Positions 1 to 5,808 of a DNA stretch of 5,808 nucleotides are shown here, in pieces. The DNA lies in contig CAYOXS010000350.1 of NCBI GenBank assembly GCA_964407935.1, positions 1 through 5,808 of the forward strand, given 5' to 3'. Each line of letters starts with the position of its first letter. Position 1 is the stretch's first letter. The translations under genes and the position numbers were made by a program. The DNA is from J095 sp964407935 (GTDB lineage Bacteria > Chloroflexota > Anaerolineae > 4572-78 > J111). The notes under the pieces are model-generated. The model saw nothing but the letters and a program-made list of their open reading frames with translations, ran no database searches and had not been told where the DNA came from.

Positions 1-2
1 TC

Positions 3-2081
3 TCCATCCGCGACAGCAATGGCGGGGCCACCGATGTGGATACAGCCAGCACAACTGTGAACAGCGGCCACGGCTTCACTTTGACCAAGACCGGCACGCC
101 GGATCTGGTTTCGCCCAACAACCTGATCAACTACACCCTCCATTGGGAAGTGACCGGTAACGAGCCGGCCCAGAGCGTAATCATCACCGATGCCATCCCG
201 GCCAACACCACCTTCTTCAGTTGCGGCGGCTGTTTGCAGCAGGGTGGCGGGACGTATGTGCAGTGGAATCTGGGCAATGCCAGCCCCGGTGACAGCGGCG
301 ACCTGACTGTGCAGGTGCGGGTGAATCCGTTAACGCCCAACGGCACGGTCATCACCAACACCGCCCGCATCCGCGATGCCAACGGCGGCGCGCCGGTTTT
401 GGCCAGCAGCAGCGCCACGGTTCAGAGCAGCCATACGCTGACGCTTGATAAACGCGCTCCGGCAGCGGTGGCCGCCGGCCAGCAGATCATTTACACCATT
501 GACTACAACGCGGTTGGTGATGAACTGGCCCCCGGCGTAGTCATCACCGATCCCATCCCGGCTGGAACCAGTTACATTGCCAACAGTTGCACCGGCGGTT
601 GTAGTGTGGTTGGGAATGTGGTTACCTGGGATTTGGGCAATCTGCTGCCCAACACTCCCGGCCAGGTGCAGTTCGCGGTTCGGGTTGATAATGCAGTGCC
701 CAACGGCACGGAGATTACCAACAGGGCTACCGTTGTCGATAATTCCGGGGCCAGCGCCACAGACAGCACCCTCACCCGGATTGGAACTGATCTGCTCATC
801 GACCTGACCGACAACCGCGACACTGTTGAGCCGGGCGAACAGATCACCTACACCATCAGCTTCAGCGGCACGGAACCGCTTAACTTTGGTTCTCTGGAGA
901 TTGATATCCCGGACAACACCTCCTTTGTCTCGGCGAGCGGTGGGGCCTTGCGAAGCGGCAATACCCTCTTCTGGTTAATCACGGCTCAACCCGCCGGATT
1001 CTTTGGCCAGCGAACCATTGTGGTTGAACTGCCGCCGGTAATGGATAACGGCACAGTGATCAGCACCACCGCCCGCATCGCCGGCGATGGCAAGAATAAC
1101 CGCGATAGTGACAGCGCGGTGGTTGTATCGCAGCCCAATTTGGCCAACTCCGTGAAAACGGTCAATAAACCGGGCGCGCCGGCCGATAGTCTGGTCACTT
1201 ACCAGATTGTGTTAAGCAACACTGGTAACATGCACGCCCACTCCACCACCATTACCGACGTTCTCCCGGTGGAAATGACCTACGTTGGCCCGGTGACTCC
1301 AACCGGCGGAGTAGCCGGTTACGTTGGCAGCGAAGTTCGCTGGAACGGCCAGGTTCAGGTGGGTACACCGGTAACGATCACGTTTGAAGCCCGGGTAAAC
1401 GCCGGTACACCTGACGGGACGATCATTGAGAACGTGGTTGACATCAATGATGGCTTCCATCCCGACCTGCTGCAGAAGAGCGCCATCATTGCGGTGCGCA
1501 ACCCGGCTCCCGGCAGCGGTAACATCTATCTGCCGTTGCTGATGAAGGCGAACACAGCCCCCGCCCCAACCGAGCCAACTGTCGAGCTGACCATCCTCAA
1601 CTGTGGCGATACCAATGCCGTTGGCGCTTTCTGGGTAGACCTGTACTTTAACCCCAACGAGCAGTCCATTTTCTGGCCCATCAACCACGGTGAGGGGTAC
1701 GACTGGTTTGGCCAGGGAGCCGGCTTCACCGTCAGCACCCTGGGGCCGGGCCAGAGCATCAACCTGTATCTGGACGATGCCGTAATCAAGAACATGCCCA
1801 ATCCGCTCCCGTCCTCGGCGCGGTTGTACGCCCAGGTTGACCTGTTTGATAAAACGACGCCCGGCACCGGGGTGGTTGACGAAGGCCCCGGCGGCGAAGG
1901 CAACAACGTGGCCGGCAGCGGCGGCAGCACGTGCAGCGCCACCCCCGGCAAGCCAGACCTGATTGTGACCGGCATCAGATTGTTGAACACCTCCAGCACG
2001 GAGAAACAGACAGTAATCCAGCCGGCGCAAACAGATGGGGTGGAACCGGCTCCGGCCCGGCTTCAGCCGCCTCAGCAGTAA
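3..2081 (+). CDS. DUF11-repeat surface protein with CARDB-like C-terminus (5' partial)
   Basis: This is the C-terminal part of a large, probably secreted or cell-surface protein; no enzymatic role is visible. The reading frame is open to the left edge. The codons before the GTG at 36 encode SIRDSNGGATDV, which matches the end of a DUF11 repeat (compare RIRDANGGAP at about 366-395), so the true start lies upstream and GTG 36 is not the start. Four DUF11-type beta-sandwich repeats of about 115-125 residues follow, each with the pattern 'ITYTI ... ITDxIP ... VxWxxG ... NGTxIxNxA'. Next come a short IYLPLLMK motif (1524-1547), a Thr/Pro linker and a CARDB-like region (about 1575-1910) with FWVDLYFNP and LYAQVD. 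The tail restarts as KPDLIVTGIRLL (1950-1985) and ends in a low-complexity Pro/Gln stretch. No LPXTG motif or C-terminal membrane helix is present, so any anchoring is unknown. DUF11 proteins are generally extracellular; adhesion or envelope structure is only an inference. The downstream gene also carries a DUF11 domain. Confidence 0.85.
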   Translation, partial: SIRDSNGGATDVDTASTTVNSGHGFTLTKTGTPDLVSPNNLINYTLHWEVTGNEPAQSVIITDAIPANTTFFSCGGCLQQGGGTYVQWNLGNASPGDSGDLTVQVRVNPLTPNGTVITNTARIRDANGGAPVLASSSATVQSSHTLTLDKRAPAAVAAGQQIIYTIDYNAVGDELAPGVVITDPIPAGTSYIANSCTGGCSVVGNVVTWDLGNLLPNTPGQVQFAVRVDNAVPNGTEITNRATVVDNSGASATDSTLTRIGTDLLIDLTDNRDTVEPGEQITYTISFSGTEPLNFGSLEIDIPDNTSFVSASGGALRSGNTLFWLITAQPAGFFGQRTIVVELPPVMDNGTVISTTARIAGDGKNNRDSDSAVVVSQPNLANSVKTVNKPGAPADSLVTYQIVLSNTGNMHAHSTTITDVLPVEMTYVGPVTPTGGVAGYVGSEVRWNGQVQVGTPVTITFEARVNAGTPDGTIIENVVDINDGFHPDLLQKSAIIAVRNPAPGSGNIYLPLLMKANTAPAPTEPTVELTILNCGDTNAVGAFWVDLYFNPNEQSIFWPINHGEGYDWFGQGAGFTVSTLGPGQSINLYLDDAVIKNMPNPLPSSARLYAQVDLFDKTTPGTGVVDEGPGGEGNNVAGSGGSTCSATPGKPDLIVTGIRLLNTSSTEKQTVIQPAQTDGVEPAPARLQPPQQ
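72..1505 (+). repeat. Four tandem DUF11 repeat units within the surface-protein gene
   Basis: Approximate unit boundaries are 72-425, 432-785, 786-1133 and 1134-1505. Units 1 and 2 are the most alike: their ITDxIPA segments start exactly 360 bp apart (177 and 537), with clear similarity at DNA level (GTAATCATCACCGAT against GTAGTCATCACCGAT). Units 3 and 4 are diverged and keep only the protein pattern. The sequence left of position 36 resembles the end of another unit, so the array continues upstream. Units 1 and 2 share a paired-cysteine loop that units 3 and 4 lack. Confidence 0.8.
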
Positions 2082-2095
2082 AATTCGATCACGCA

Positions 2096-2134
2096 ACTGT
2101 CTCGCCCCCGGGCTGGGTCCGGGGGCGAGACAGT
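2096..2134. other. Perfect 16-bp intercistronic hairpin without T-tract
   Basis: The arms 2096-2111 (ACTGTCTCGCCCCCGG) and 2119-2134 (CCGGGGGCGAGACAGT) are exact reverse complements around a 7-nt loop. The structure starts 14 bp after the stop codon of the first DUF11 gene and ends 42 bp before the next ATG. What follows is CCTGGAATTATCC, with no U-tract, so a canonical intrinsic terminator on the + strand is not supported. It could be a U-less terminator, an mRNA-stabilising or processing hairpin between two cotranscribed genes, or a dispersed palindromic element. No second copy of the arm is visible in this window. Confidence 0.7.
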
Positions 2135-2176
2135 CCTGGAATTATCCCCGCGTCAGGCGGGTTAGGAGCATAGCCC

Positions 2177-3067
2177 ATGACAAAGCTCAGATTTGCCAGC
2201 CTGGTTCGGTTGGCGCTCATACTTCTGGTGGCGGCGGTGTGGCTGGCTGGGGTAGCTCTGCCTACCACACTGGCCCAGGAACCGCCAACCCGGCCCAACC
2301 CGCCGCCGGATGTTCCGGGGCCGCCGCCGGGCCGGACGCAGCCACCTCAAATCAAGGGGGTCTCCGGTGGGGGCGGTCATGGCGATGGCGGGGACGCCGG
2401 AACATCTTGTATGACAGTGCATGGTGTGGCTATCAATTGGGGCTATCGCAACGAACCCAAACTGCCGGTCTTACTGAGTGGTTCGGACTGGCTGGCCCTG
2501 GAGATAACCGACGACAACGGCTACTACGCTTCTGATTGTTTGGGACAGGGCATTGGGCTGGTTAACCCGGTTTCGCCGCCCTGGCTGCGCCCAATGACCC
2601 GTGATGTGGCCATCAGGCTGGGGTATCGCCAAACGTTTGAGGTGAATTTGGGGCTGTACGGGGGCAAGGTTGTGCCCAACCCGGACGTGATGCCGGTGCT
2701 GGCTGTCAATCCCACTCAGGCGCAGCCCGGCGAAATCATTACCTACACCATCCGGGTAACAAACACGCTTGGTTTGGCAGCGGGCAGCCCGCCCGCAATG
2801 GGTGAGGTAATGATCACGGATTTATTGCCGGAAACGCTCACTCCGGTGAGCGCAACTTCCACAGTTGGGCAGGTAGAATTGTGGGGCAATTTACTCACTG
2901 TTGATATTGGCACGCTGTTTCCCGGCCAACCGGTAGCCATTATTGTGACCGCCAAAGTGCGTGATGACGCTGCACCGGCCGGGATCATCAGCAATCGGGC
3001 CACATTGCTCCACACCGGGCATGTGGCCGCTCAGACCCCCGCTGTTGATGTTGCGATTGGGCCATAG
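2177..3067 (+). CDS. Secreted single-DUF11-domain protein
   Basis: This 296-aa protein is probably exported. Residues 1-33 form a classical signal peptide: a basic start (MTKLR, R11), a hydrophobic core at about 12-28, and likely cleavage after TLA at residue 33. A Pro-rich linker (36-58) and a Gly-rich linker (61-75) follow. A small domain at about 78-163 contains INWG, WLALEITDDNGYY and LGQGIGL; it resembles the beta-sandwich domains (carboxypeptidase-regulatory or SpaA-like) often found before DUF11 units, and this part is inference. A single DUF11 repeat spans about 173-293 (ITYTIRVTN, ITDLLPETL, ISNRATL). There is no C-terminal anchor or transmembrane helix. The start is supported by AGGAG at 2164-2168, 8 nt upstream. 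The gene lies 95 bp after another DUF11 gene on the same strand, separated by a strong hairpin, and a T-tailed hairpin follows it. C78 and C121 may form a disulfide. Exact function is unknown. Confidence 0.85.
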   Translation: MTKLRFASLVRLALILLVAAVWLAGVALPTTLAQEPPTRPNPPPDVPGPPPGRTQPPQIKGVSGGGGHGDGGDAGTSCMTVHGVAINWGYRNEPKLPVLLSGSDWLALEITDDNGYYASDCLGQGIGLVNPVSPPWLRPMTRDVAIRLGYRQTFEVNLGLYGGKVVPNPDVMPVLAVNPTQAQPGEIITYTIRVTNTLGLAAGSPPAMGEVMITDLLPETLTPVSATSTVGQVELWGNLLTVDIGTLFPGQPVAIIVTAKVRDDAAPAGIISNRATLLHTGHVAAQTPAVDVAIGP

Positions 3068-3130
3068 GTAACAAATTAATTGGCATTAGTTTTGCCAGCC
3101 AGGTGGGTGTACAATCAAAGTGTATTTGCC

Positions 3131-3166
3131 GGTGGGGTGATGCGTTGTAGAGCACCCCACCTTTTA
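3131..3166 (+). terminator. Rho-independent terminator after the DUF11 gene pair
   Basis: A 9-bp GC-rich stem is formed by GGTGGGGTG (3131-3139) and CACCCCACC (3153-3161), with a 13-nt loop. It is followed directly by TTTTA and then TGTTT. It sits 64 bp past the stop codon of the second DUF11 gene and about 80 bp before the next gene, so it probably ends the surface-protein transcript. The loop is longer than ideal and the T-tract is short and interrupted. Confidence 0.72.
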
Positions 3167-3225
3167 TGTTTGGATGATCACGCGCCGGCTAAAAATGCGT
3201 TAAGCGGCGATGAGATTTTCAACTG

Positions 3226-3233
3226 AAGGAGGT
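3226..3233 (+). promoter_or_regulatory. Strong Shine-Dalgarno that fixes the SnoaL-like start at 3243
   Basis: AAGGAGGT is a full match to the anti-Shine-Dalgarno core and lies 9 nt before the ATG at 3243. The in-frame ATG at 3210 lies upstream of this site and has no purine-rich motif at a proper distance. The in-frame ATG at 3258 is too far away. The start at 3243 is therefore clearly preferred. Confidence 0.88.
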
Positions 3234-3242
3234 AATATCCAC

Positions 3243-3626
3243 ATGAGTCCAGCCCGCATGTCAAAGATAGAAGCAGCCACCCGCGTCGTTCTTGAGTTCA
3301 ATCAGGCCTTCAATCATCATGATGTCGCCGGGATGATGCAGCTTATGAGCGACGATTGTGTCTTTGAAAACACCAATCCAGCTCCCGACGGCGCTGTGTA
3401 CTCGGGAAAAGAAGCCGTAACTCAGTTTTGGCAGGATTTTTTCCGCGAGTCGCCCCAGGCTCACATCGAAATTGAGGAGATTTTTGGTTTTGGTGAGCGG
3501 TGCGTTATGCGTTGGAAATACACCTGGGTAGACATGGCCAGCGCCAAAGGGCATGTCCGCGGAGTCGATATATTCCGGGTGAGAAACGGTTCTATCCGCG
3601 AGAAACTGTCGTACGTTAAAGGATAA
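3243..3626 (+). CDS. SnoaL-like / NTF2-like domain protein
   Basis: This small cytoplasmic protein of 127 aa fits the SnoaL-like branch of the NTF2 superfamily (cone-shaped alpha+beta fold, usually 110-150 aa). Visible features are an N-terminal helix (ATRVVLEFNQAFNHHDVAGMMQLM, about 12-35), the typical SDDCVFENT strand entry (36-44), YSGKEAVTQFWQDFF (about 59-73), and the closing strands with RWKYTW and GVDIFRVRNGSIREKLSYV. Members include polyketide cyclases, isomerases and many proteins of unknown role; no catalytic set can be assigned from this sequence. The start is chosen at 3243 because of the perfect Shine-Dalgarno at 3226-3233; the longer form from 3210 would add 11 residues. There is no signal peptide. 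It lies between a terminator upstream and a strong promoter downstream, so it is probably monocistronic, and its neighbours give no hint of a substrate. I see no convincing promoter of its own. Confidence 0.85.
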   Translation: MSPARMSKIEAATRVVLEFNQAFNHHDVAGMMQLMSDDCVFENTNPAPDGAVYSGKEAVTQFWQDFFRESPQAHIEIEEIFGFGERCVMRWKYTWVDMASAKGHVRGVDIFRVRNGSIREKLSYVKG

Positions 3627-3667
3627 CTTGGATGTGAATGAATCCGACTGTCGCAACTGCATAGCTC

Positions 3668-3696
3668 TTGTGTGCGCGTATGTGATGTGGTATAAT
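3668..3696 (+). promoter_or_regulatory. Sigma-70 type promoter of the BFN gene (extended -10)
   Basis: The -10 box TATAAT (3691-3696) is perfect and is preceded by TGG, giving an extended -10 (TGGTATAAT). A weak -35 box, TTGTGT (3668-3673), lies at the ideal 17-bp spacing. Transcription would start near 3703 and leave a leader of about 35 nt before ATG 3738. That leader contains a small CCGT/ACGG stem just upstream of the Shine-Dalgarno AAGGAGG (3724-3730). Confidence 0.75.
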
Positions 3697-3737
3697 CCAA
3701 ACGTCATTCCGTCAAAGCAACGGAAGGAGGGTACTCA

Positions 3738-4265
3738 ATGATTGAAGTCAAAATTGATAGCATCAGAGTAAGCCTGATGTCGCAGCACCGGGTAGTAGTA
3801 CTTAAAGAAACAGACTCCGACCGCTACTTACCTATTTGGATTGGCCCCTTTGAAGCTGATGCTATCACTTTGCAGCTCCAGGGCGTACAGGTAGCCCGGC
3901 CGCTCACCCACGATCTGCTCAAAAGTATCATCGATCAAATGGGCGCCAAAATATCGCATGTTATCGTGACCGAACTCAAAAACGACACCTTCTTTGCCCA
4001 CATTGTGATGGACCTGGACGGCAAAAATATTGAAATTGATGCCCGCCCCAGCGATGCCATTGCCCTGGCTGTACGGGTTAACGCGCCGTTGTTTGTGGCC
4101 GAACAGGTGATGGAAGAAGCTGCAATTGTGCCCGAAACCGGTTTAGATAATCTGGATACCGAAGACGTTGACGCCGCACCGGTATCTGAAGAAGAAGAAG
4201 AACAGTTGTCGGCGTTCCGCGATTTTATCAACGAACTCGATCTGGATGATTTGGGCAAGAATTAA
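3738..4265 (+). CDS. Bifunctional nuclease family protein (DUF151/BFN)
   Basis: This 175-aa cytoplasmic protein belongs to the DUF151 (PF02577) family, named bifunctional nuclease after a plant member reported to have RNase and DNase activity; the role of bacterial members is poorly defined. The conserved core covers about 1-130: YLPIWIGPFEADAI (30-43), LQGVQVARPLTHDLL, a DTFFAHIVM strand and the diagnostic IEIDARPSDAIALAVR (98-113). The acidic C-terminal tail has a run of five Glu (151-155) followed by LSAFRDFINELDLDDL, a helix common in bacterial homologues. Length is normal for the family. The start ATG follows AAGGAGG (3724-3730) by 7 nt and lies behind an extended -10 promoter, so the gene probably has its own transcript. 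A stem-loop at 4350-4401 could end that transcript. The nuclease activity is inferred from the family name only; I cannot point to proven catalytic residues. Confidence 0.92.
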   Translation: MIEVKIDSIRVSLMSQHRVVVLKETDSDRYLPIWIGPFEADAITLQLQGVQVARPLTHDLLKSIIDQMGAKISHVIVTELKNDTFFAHIVMDLDGKNIEIDARPSDAIALAVRVNAPLFVAEQVMEEAAIVPETGLDNLDTEDVDAAPVSEEEEEQLSAFRDFINELDLDDLGKN

Positions 4266-4309
4266 ATCACGTCCCGGAAAAAAGGCAACAACCCGCTCTC
4301 TTCTGTTGG

Positions 4310-4338
4310 TTAACCCTCTGCTAACAAGTACCCATAAT
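4310..4338 (+). promoter_or_regulatory. Possible second, upstream promoter of dnaB
   Basis: TTAACC (4310-4315) and CATAAT (4333-4338) lie exactly 17 bp apart and match the sigma-70 -35 and -10 consensus at 4 and 5 of 6 positions. A transcript from here would begin near 4345 and carry the whole stem-loop at 4350-4401 at its 5' end. AT-rich intergenic DNA gives such matches by chance, so this is weak. Confidence 0.3.
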
Positions 4339-4349
4339 ACATAACCGTT

Positions 4350-4401
4350 ACGTGCGCGGTTGGTTCGATCAAAATTTTCGTTGACGAAACACCGCGCACG
4401 T
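4350..4401. repeat. Long inverted repeat / stem-loop overlapping the dnaB promoter
   Basis: The arms ACGTGCGCGGT (4350-4360) and ACCGCGCACGT (4391-4401) are perfect 11-bp reverse complements. Inside them, TTCG/CGAA (4364-4367 with 4385-4388) and TCAA/TTGA (4369-4372 with 4381-4384) can also pair, leaving an 8-nt loop. The RNA would be a long, slightly bulged hairpin followed by GTTATTATTT, so it could act as the terminator of the BFN gene 84 bp upstream. As DNA, the right arm fills most of the -35/-10 spacer of the dnaB promoter and the left arm lies just upstream of its -35, which is also a good layout for an operator. Confidence 0.7.
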
Positions 4402-4409
4402 GTTATTAT
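4381..4409 (+). promoter_or_regulatory. Strong sigma-70 type promoter of dnaB
   Basis: TTGACG (4381-4386) and TATTAT (4404-4409) each match the consensus at 5 of 6 positions and are separated by 17 bp. TGT directly before the -10 adds an extended -10 element. The AT-rich segment 4368-4378 just upstream of the -35 could serve as an UP element. Transcription would start near 4416, giving a leader of about 28 nt with only a weak Shine-Dalgarno (GGA at 4431-4433). Confidence 0.75.
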
Positions 4410-4443
4410 TTCTGTATAGAACTCTTGTTCGGATTAATTAACT

Positions 4444-5808
4444 ATGGCAAATAATGGCACATCCAGCGCTGTTCCCGACAAATTACAACCTCACAACGTA
4501 GAAGCCGAAGAAGCGGTTCTGGGCGCATTACTCATCGACCCGGACGCCGTCATCCAGATTTCCACCTTCCTCAAACCCACCGATTTTTATGTGCAGCGCC
4601 ACGGCTGGGTCTTTGAAGCCGTTCTGGATTTGCACGAGCGCCGCCAGCCCGCCGACCTGGTCACCCTCTCCGATGAGTTGGCCCGCCGCGAGCAACTGGA
4701 AGACATTGGCGGCCCGGCCTACCTCACCAGCCTGATCAACGCCACCCCCACCTCCATTCACGTTGAATTTTACGCCCGCATTGTTGAGCGCACCGCCGTG
4801 CTGCGCCGCCTCATTGGCGCCGCCAGCGAAATTGCCCAACTGGCCTACCAGGACACCGAAGACGTTAGCGAGGTCATTGACCGGGCCGAAGAGATCATTT
4901 TCAGCATCGCTGAGCGGCGGGTTGAACGCGACTTGCGCCCCATCCGGCAAGTGCTGGAAAATTACTACGACCGCATGGAATACCTGCACGAGCACCAGGG
5001 CGAAATCATCGGCATCCCCACCGGGTTGACCGACCTGGACAAACTGCTCGGCGGGTTGCAGCGCAGCGATATGGTGGTGATGGCCGGCCGGCCCGGTATG
5101 GGCAAAACCTCGCTGGCGTTGAGCATGGCTTTGCAGGCGGCTCGCCGCTGGCAAAAACGGGTAGCCATTTTTAGCCTGGAAATGAGCGACGAGCAGTTGG
5201 TGCAGCGGCTCGTTTCCGCCGAAACCGGCATCGACAGCCAGCGGCTGCGGCTGGGCAACATTAAACCCGATGAATGGACAACGTTCTACCAGGCCATCCG
5301 GCTGCTGTCTGAAACAATGGTCTTTATTGATGACACACCGGCCATCTCCGTGCTGGAGCTGCGCACCAAAGCCCGCCGCCTCCACGCCGAACACGGCCTG
5401 GATTTGATCATTGTTGATTATTTGCAGTTGATGCGCGGCGGCACCAAAAACGAAAACCGCCAGCAGGAAATCAGCTTTATTTCGCGCTCGATCAAAGGGC
5501 TGGCCCGCGAACTTAACGTGCCGGTGCTGGCCCTCAGCCAGTTATCGCGGCAGGTGGAATCTCGCCACGACAAACGGCCCATGCTCAGCGACCTGCGCGA
5601 GTCCGGCTCTATTGAGCAGGATGCCGACGTGGTGCTCTTTATCTACCGCGACGACGTGTACGACCCCGACACCGAATTCCCCAACATCGCCGAAATTATT
5701 GTGGGCAAGCACCGCTCCGGGCCAACCGGCGTCTTTTCCGTTTACTTCAAAAAGCACCTGGCCCAATTTGTTGATCTGGAAGTGCGCACCCAGCCGCTGG
5801 ATTATTAA
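4444..5808 (+). CDS. dnaB: Replicative DNA helicase DnaB
   Basis: This is the hexameric 5'-3' helicase that unwinds DNA at the replication fork and recruits primase. At 454 aa it is full length for the family, and its TAA stop is the last three bases of the window. The N-terminal helical domain (about 14-116) opens with LQPHNVEAEEAVLGALLID, typical of DnaB. A linker helix region (about 120-180) follows, then the RecA-like ATPase domain (about 185-450). Key residues are Walker A GRPGMGKTS (215-223, K221), catalytic Glu E246 in SLEMS, Walker B LIIVDYLQL (321-329, D325), the SQLSR segment, DLRESGSIEQDADV, and the KHR arginine-finger motif (K422, R424). No intein interrupts the Walker A or Walker B region, where dnaB inteins often sit. 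The start ATG 4444 has a weak Shine-Dalgarno but agrees with the normal N-terminus. It has its own strong promoter, interleaved with an inverted repeat. No loader or primase gene is in view. Confidence 0.97.
   Translation: MANNGTSSAVPDKLQPHNVEAEEAVLGALLIDPDAVIQISTFLKPTDFYVQRHGWVFEAVLDLHERRQPADLVTLSDELARREQLEDIGGPAYLTSLINATPTSIHVEFYARIVERTAVLRRLIGAASEIAQLAYQDTEDVSEVIDRAEEIIFSIAERRVERDLRPIRQVLENYYDRMEYLHEHQGEIIGIPTGLTDLDKLLGGLQRSDMVVMAGRPGMGKTSLALSMALQAARRWQKRVAIFSLEMSDEQLVQRLVSAETGIDSQRLRLGNIKPDEWTTFYQAIRLLSETMVFIDDTPAISVLELRTKARRLHAEHGLDLIIVDYLQLMRGGTKNENRQQEISFISRSIKGLARELNVPVLALSQLSRQVESRHDKRPMLSDLRESGSIEQDADVVLFIYRDDVYDPDTEFPNIAEIIVGKHRSGPTGVFSVYFKKHLAQFVDLEVRTQPLDY

Noticed and set aside
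36..38. GTG as the start of the first DUF11 gene
   Set aside because: The frame is open upstream to the window edge and encodes the end of another DUF11 repeat, no Shine-Dalgarno precedes it, and a signal peptide is missing.
72..1505. CRISPR-like or other DNA-level tandem array
   Set aside because: The periodicity of about 360 bp comes from protein domain repeats in one frame; there are no short identical repeats with unique spacers.
1212..2096. Long open frame on the minus strand (294 codons)
   Set aside because: It lies entirely opposite the DUF11 gene, has no recognisable domain, and is the kind of shadow frame expected in GC-rich coding DNA.
2035..2535. Plus-strand frame of 166 codons bridging the two DUF11 genes
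   Set aside because: It reads through the hairpin and overlaps both real genes in another frame; its composition (Gly, Arg, Ser, Trp) is that of an out-of-frame translation, with no domain pattern.
3110..3115. TACAAT as a -10 box for the SnoaL-like gene
   Set aside because: No acceptable -35 lies 16-18 bp upstream, and the transcript would run straight into the terminator hairpin at 3131-3161.
3210..3242. ATG 3210 as the start of the SnoaL-like gene
   Set aside because: The perfect Shine-Dalgarno at 3226-3233 lies inside this extension and fits ATG 3243; the extra residues show no family similarity.
4528..5394. Long open frame on the minus strand (288 codons)
   Set aside because: It lies fully opposite dnaB and is rich in Gly, Val, Gln and Asn in a way that mirrors dnaB codon use; it is a shadow frame.
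5086..5430. Possible intein in dnaB
   Set aside because: The Walker A to Walker B region is continuous, with normal family spacing and total length.

Overview
The window looks like a chromosomal segment from a Chloroflexota bacterium, probably Anaerolineae-like. This rests on three recollections of family patterns: the DUF11-repeat plus FWVDLY/YAQVD CARDB-like architecture, the short IYLPLLMK motif between the two parts, and the style of the bifunctional-nuclease and DnaB proteins. No rRNA or other phylogenetic marker is present, so the assignment is an inference. All five genes lie on the + strand.

Left half (1-3067): two adjacent genes for probable secreted surface proteins built on DUF11 beta-sandwich repeats. 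The first enters from outside the window and carries four DUF11 repeats and a CARDB-like C-terminal part. The second is a complete 296-aa protein with a signal peptide, a Pro/Gly-rich linker, a small beta domain and one DUF11 repeat. They are separated by 95 bp holding a perfect 16-bp hairpin with no T-tract. A T-tailed hairpin at 3131-3166 ends this block.

Middle (3068-4265): a small SnoaL/NTF2-like protein whose start is fixed by a perfect Shine-Dalgarno at 3243 rather than the earlier ATG at 3210. Next comes a bifunctional nuclease (DUF151/BFN) family protein with its own extended -10 promoter. The SnoaL gene has no convincing promoter or terminator.

Right part (4266-5808): a 178-bp intergenic region and the complete replicative DNA helicase gene dnaB, whose stop codon is the last three bases of the window. 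The dnaB promoter is close to consensus. It is interleaved with an 11-bp perfect inverted repeat that also folds into a long hairpin followed by a T-rich stretch. This site could be the BFN terminator, an operator for dnaB, or both, and it is the most interesting non-coding structure here.

I found no CRISPR array, insertion sequence, tRNA, toxin-antitoxin pair or recognisable new defence system. The genes look like ordinary core genes next to a surface-protein locus. The five genes probably form three or four transcription units with no obvious shared pathway.
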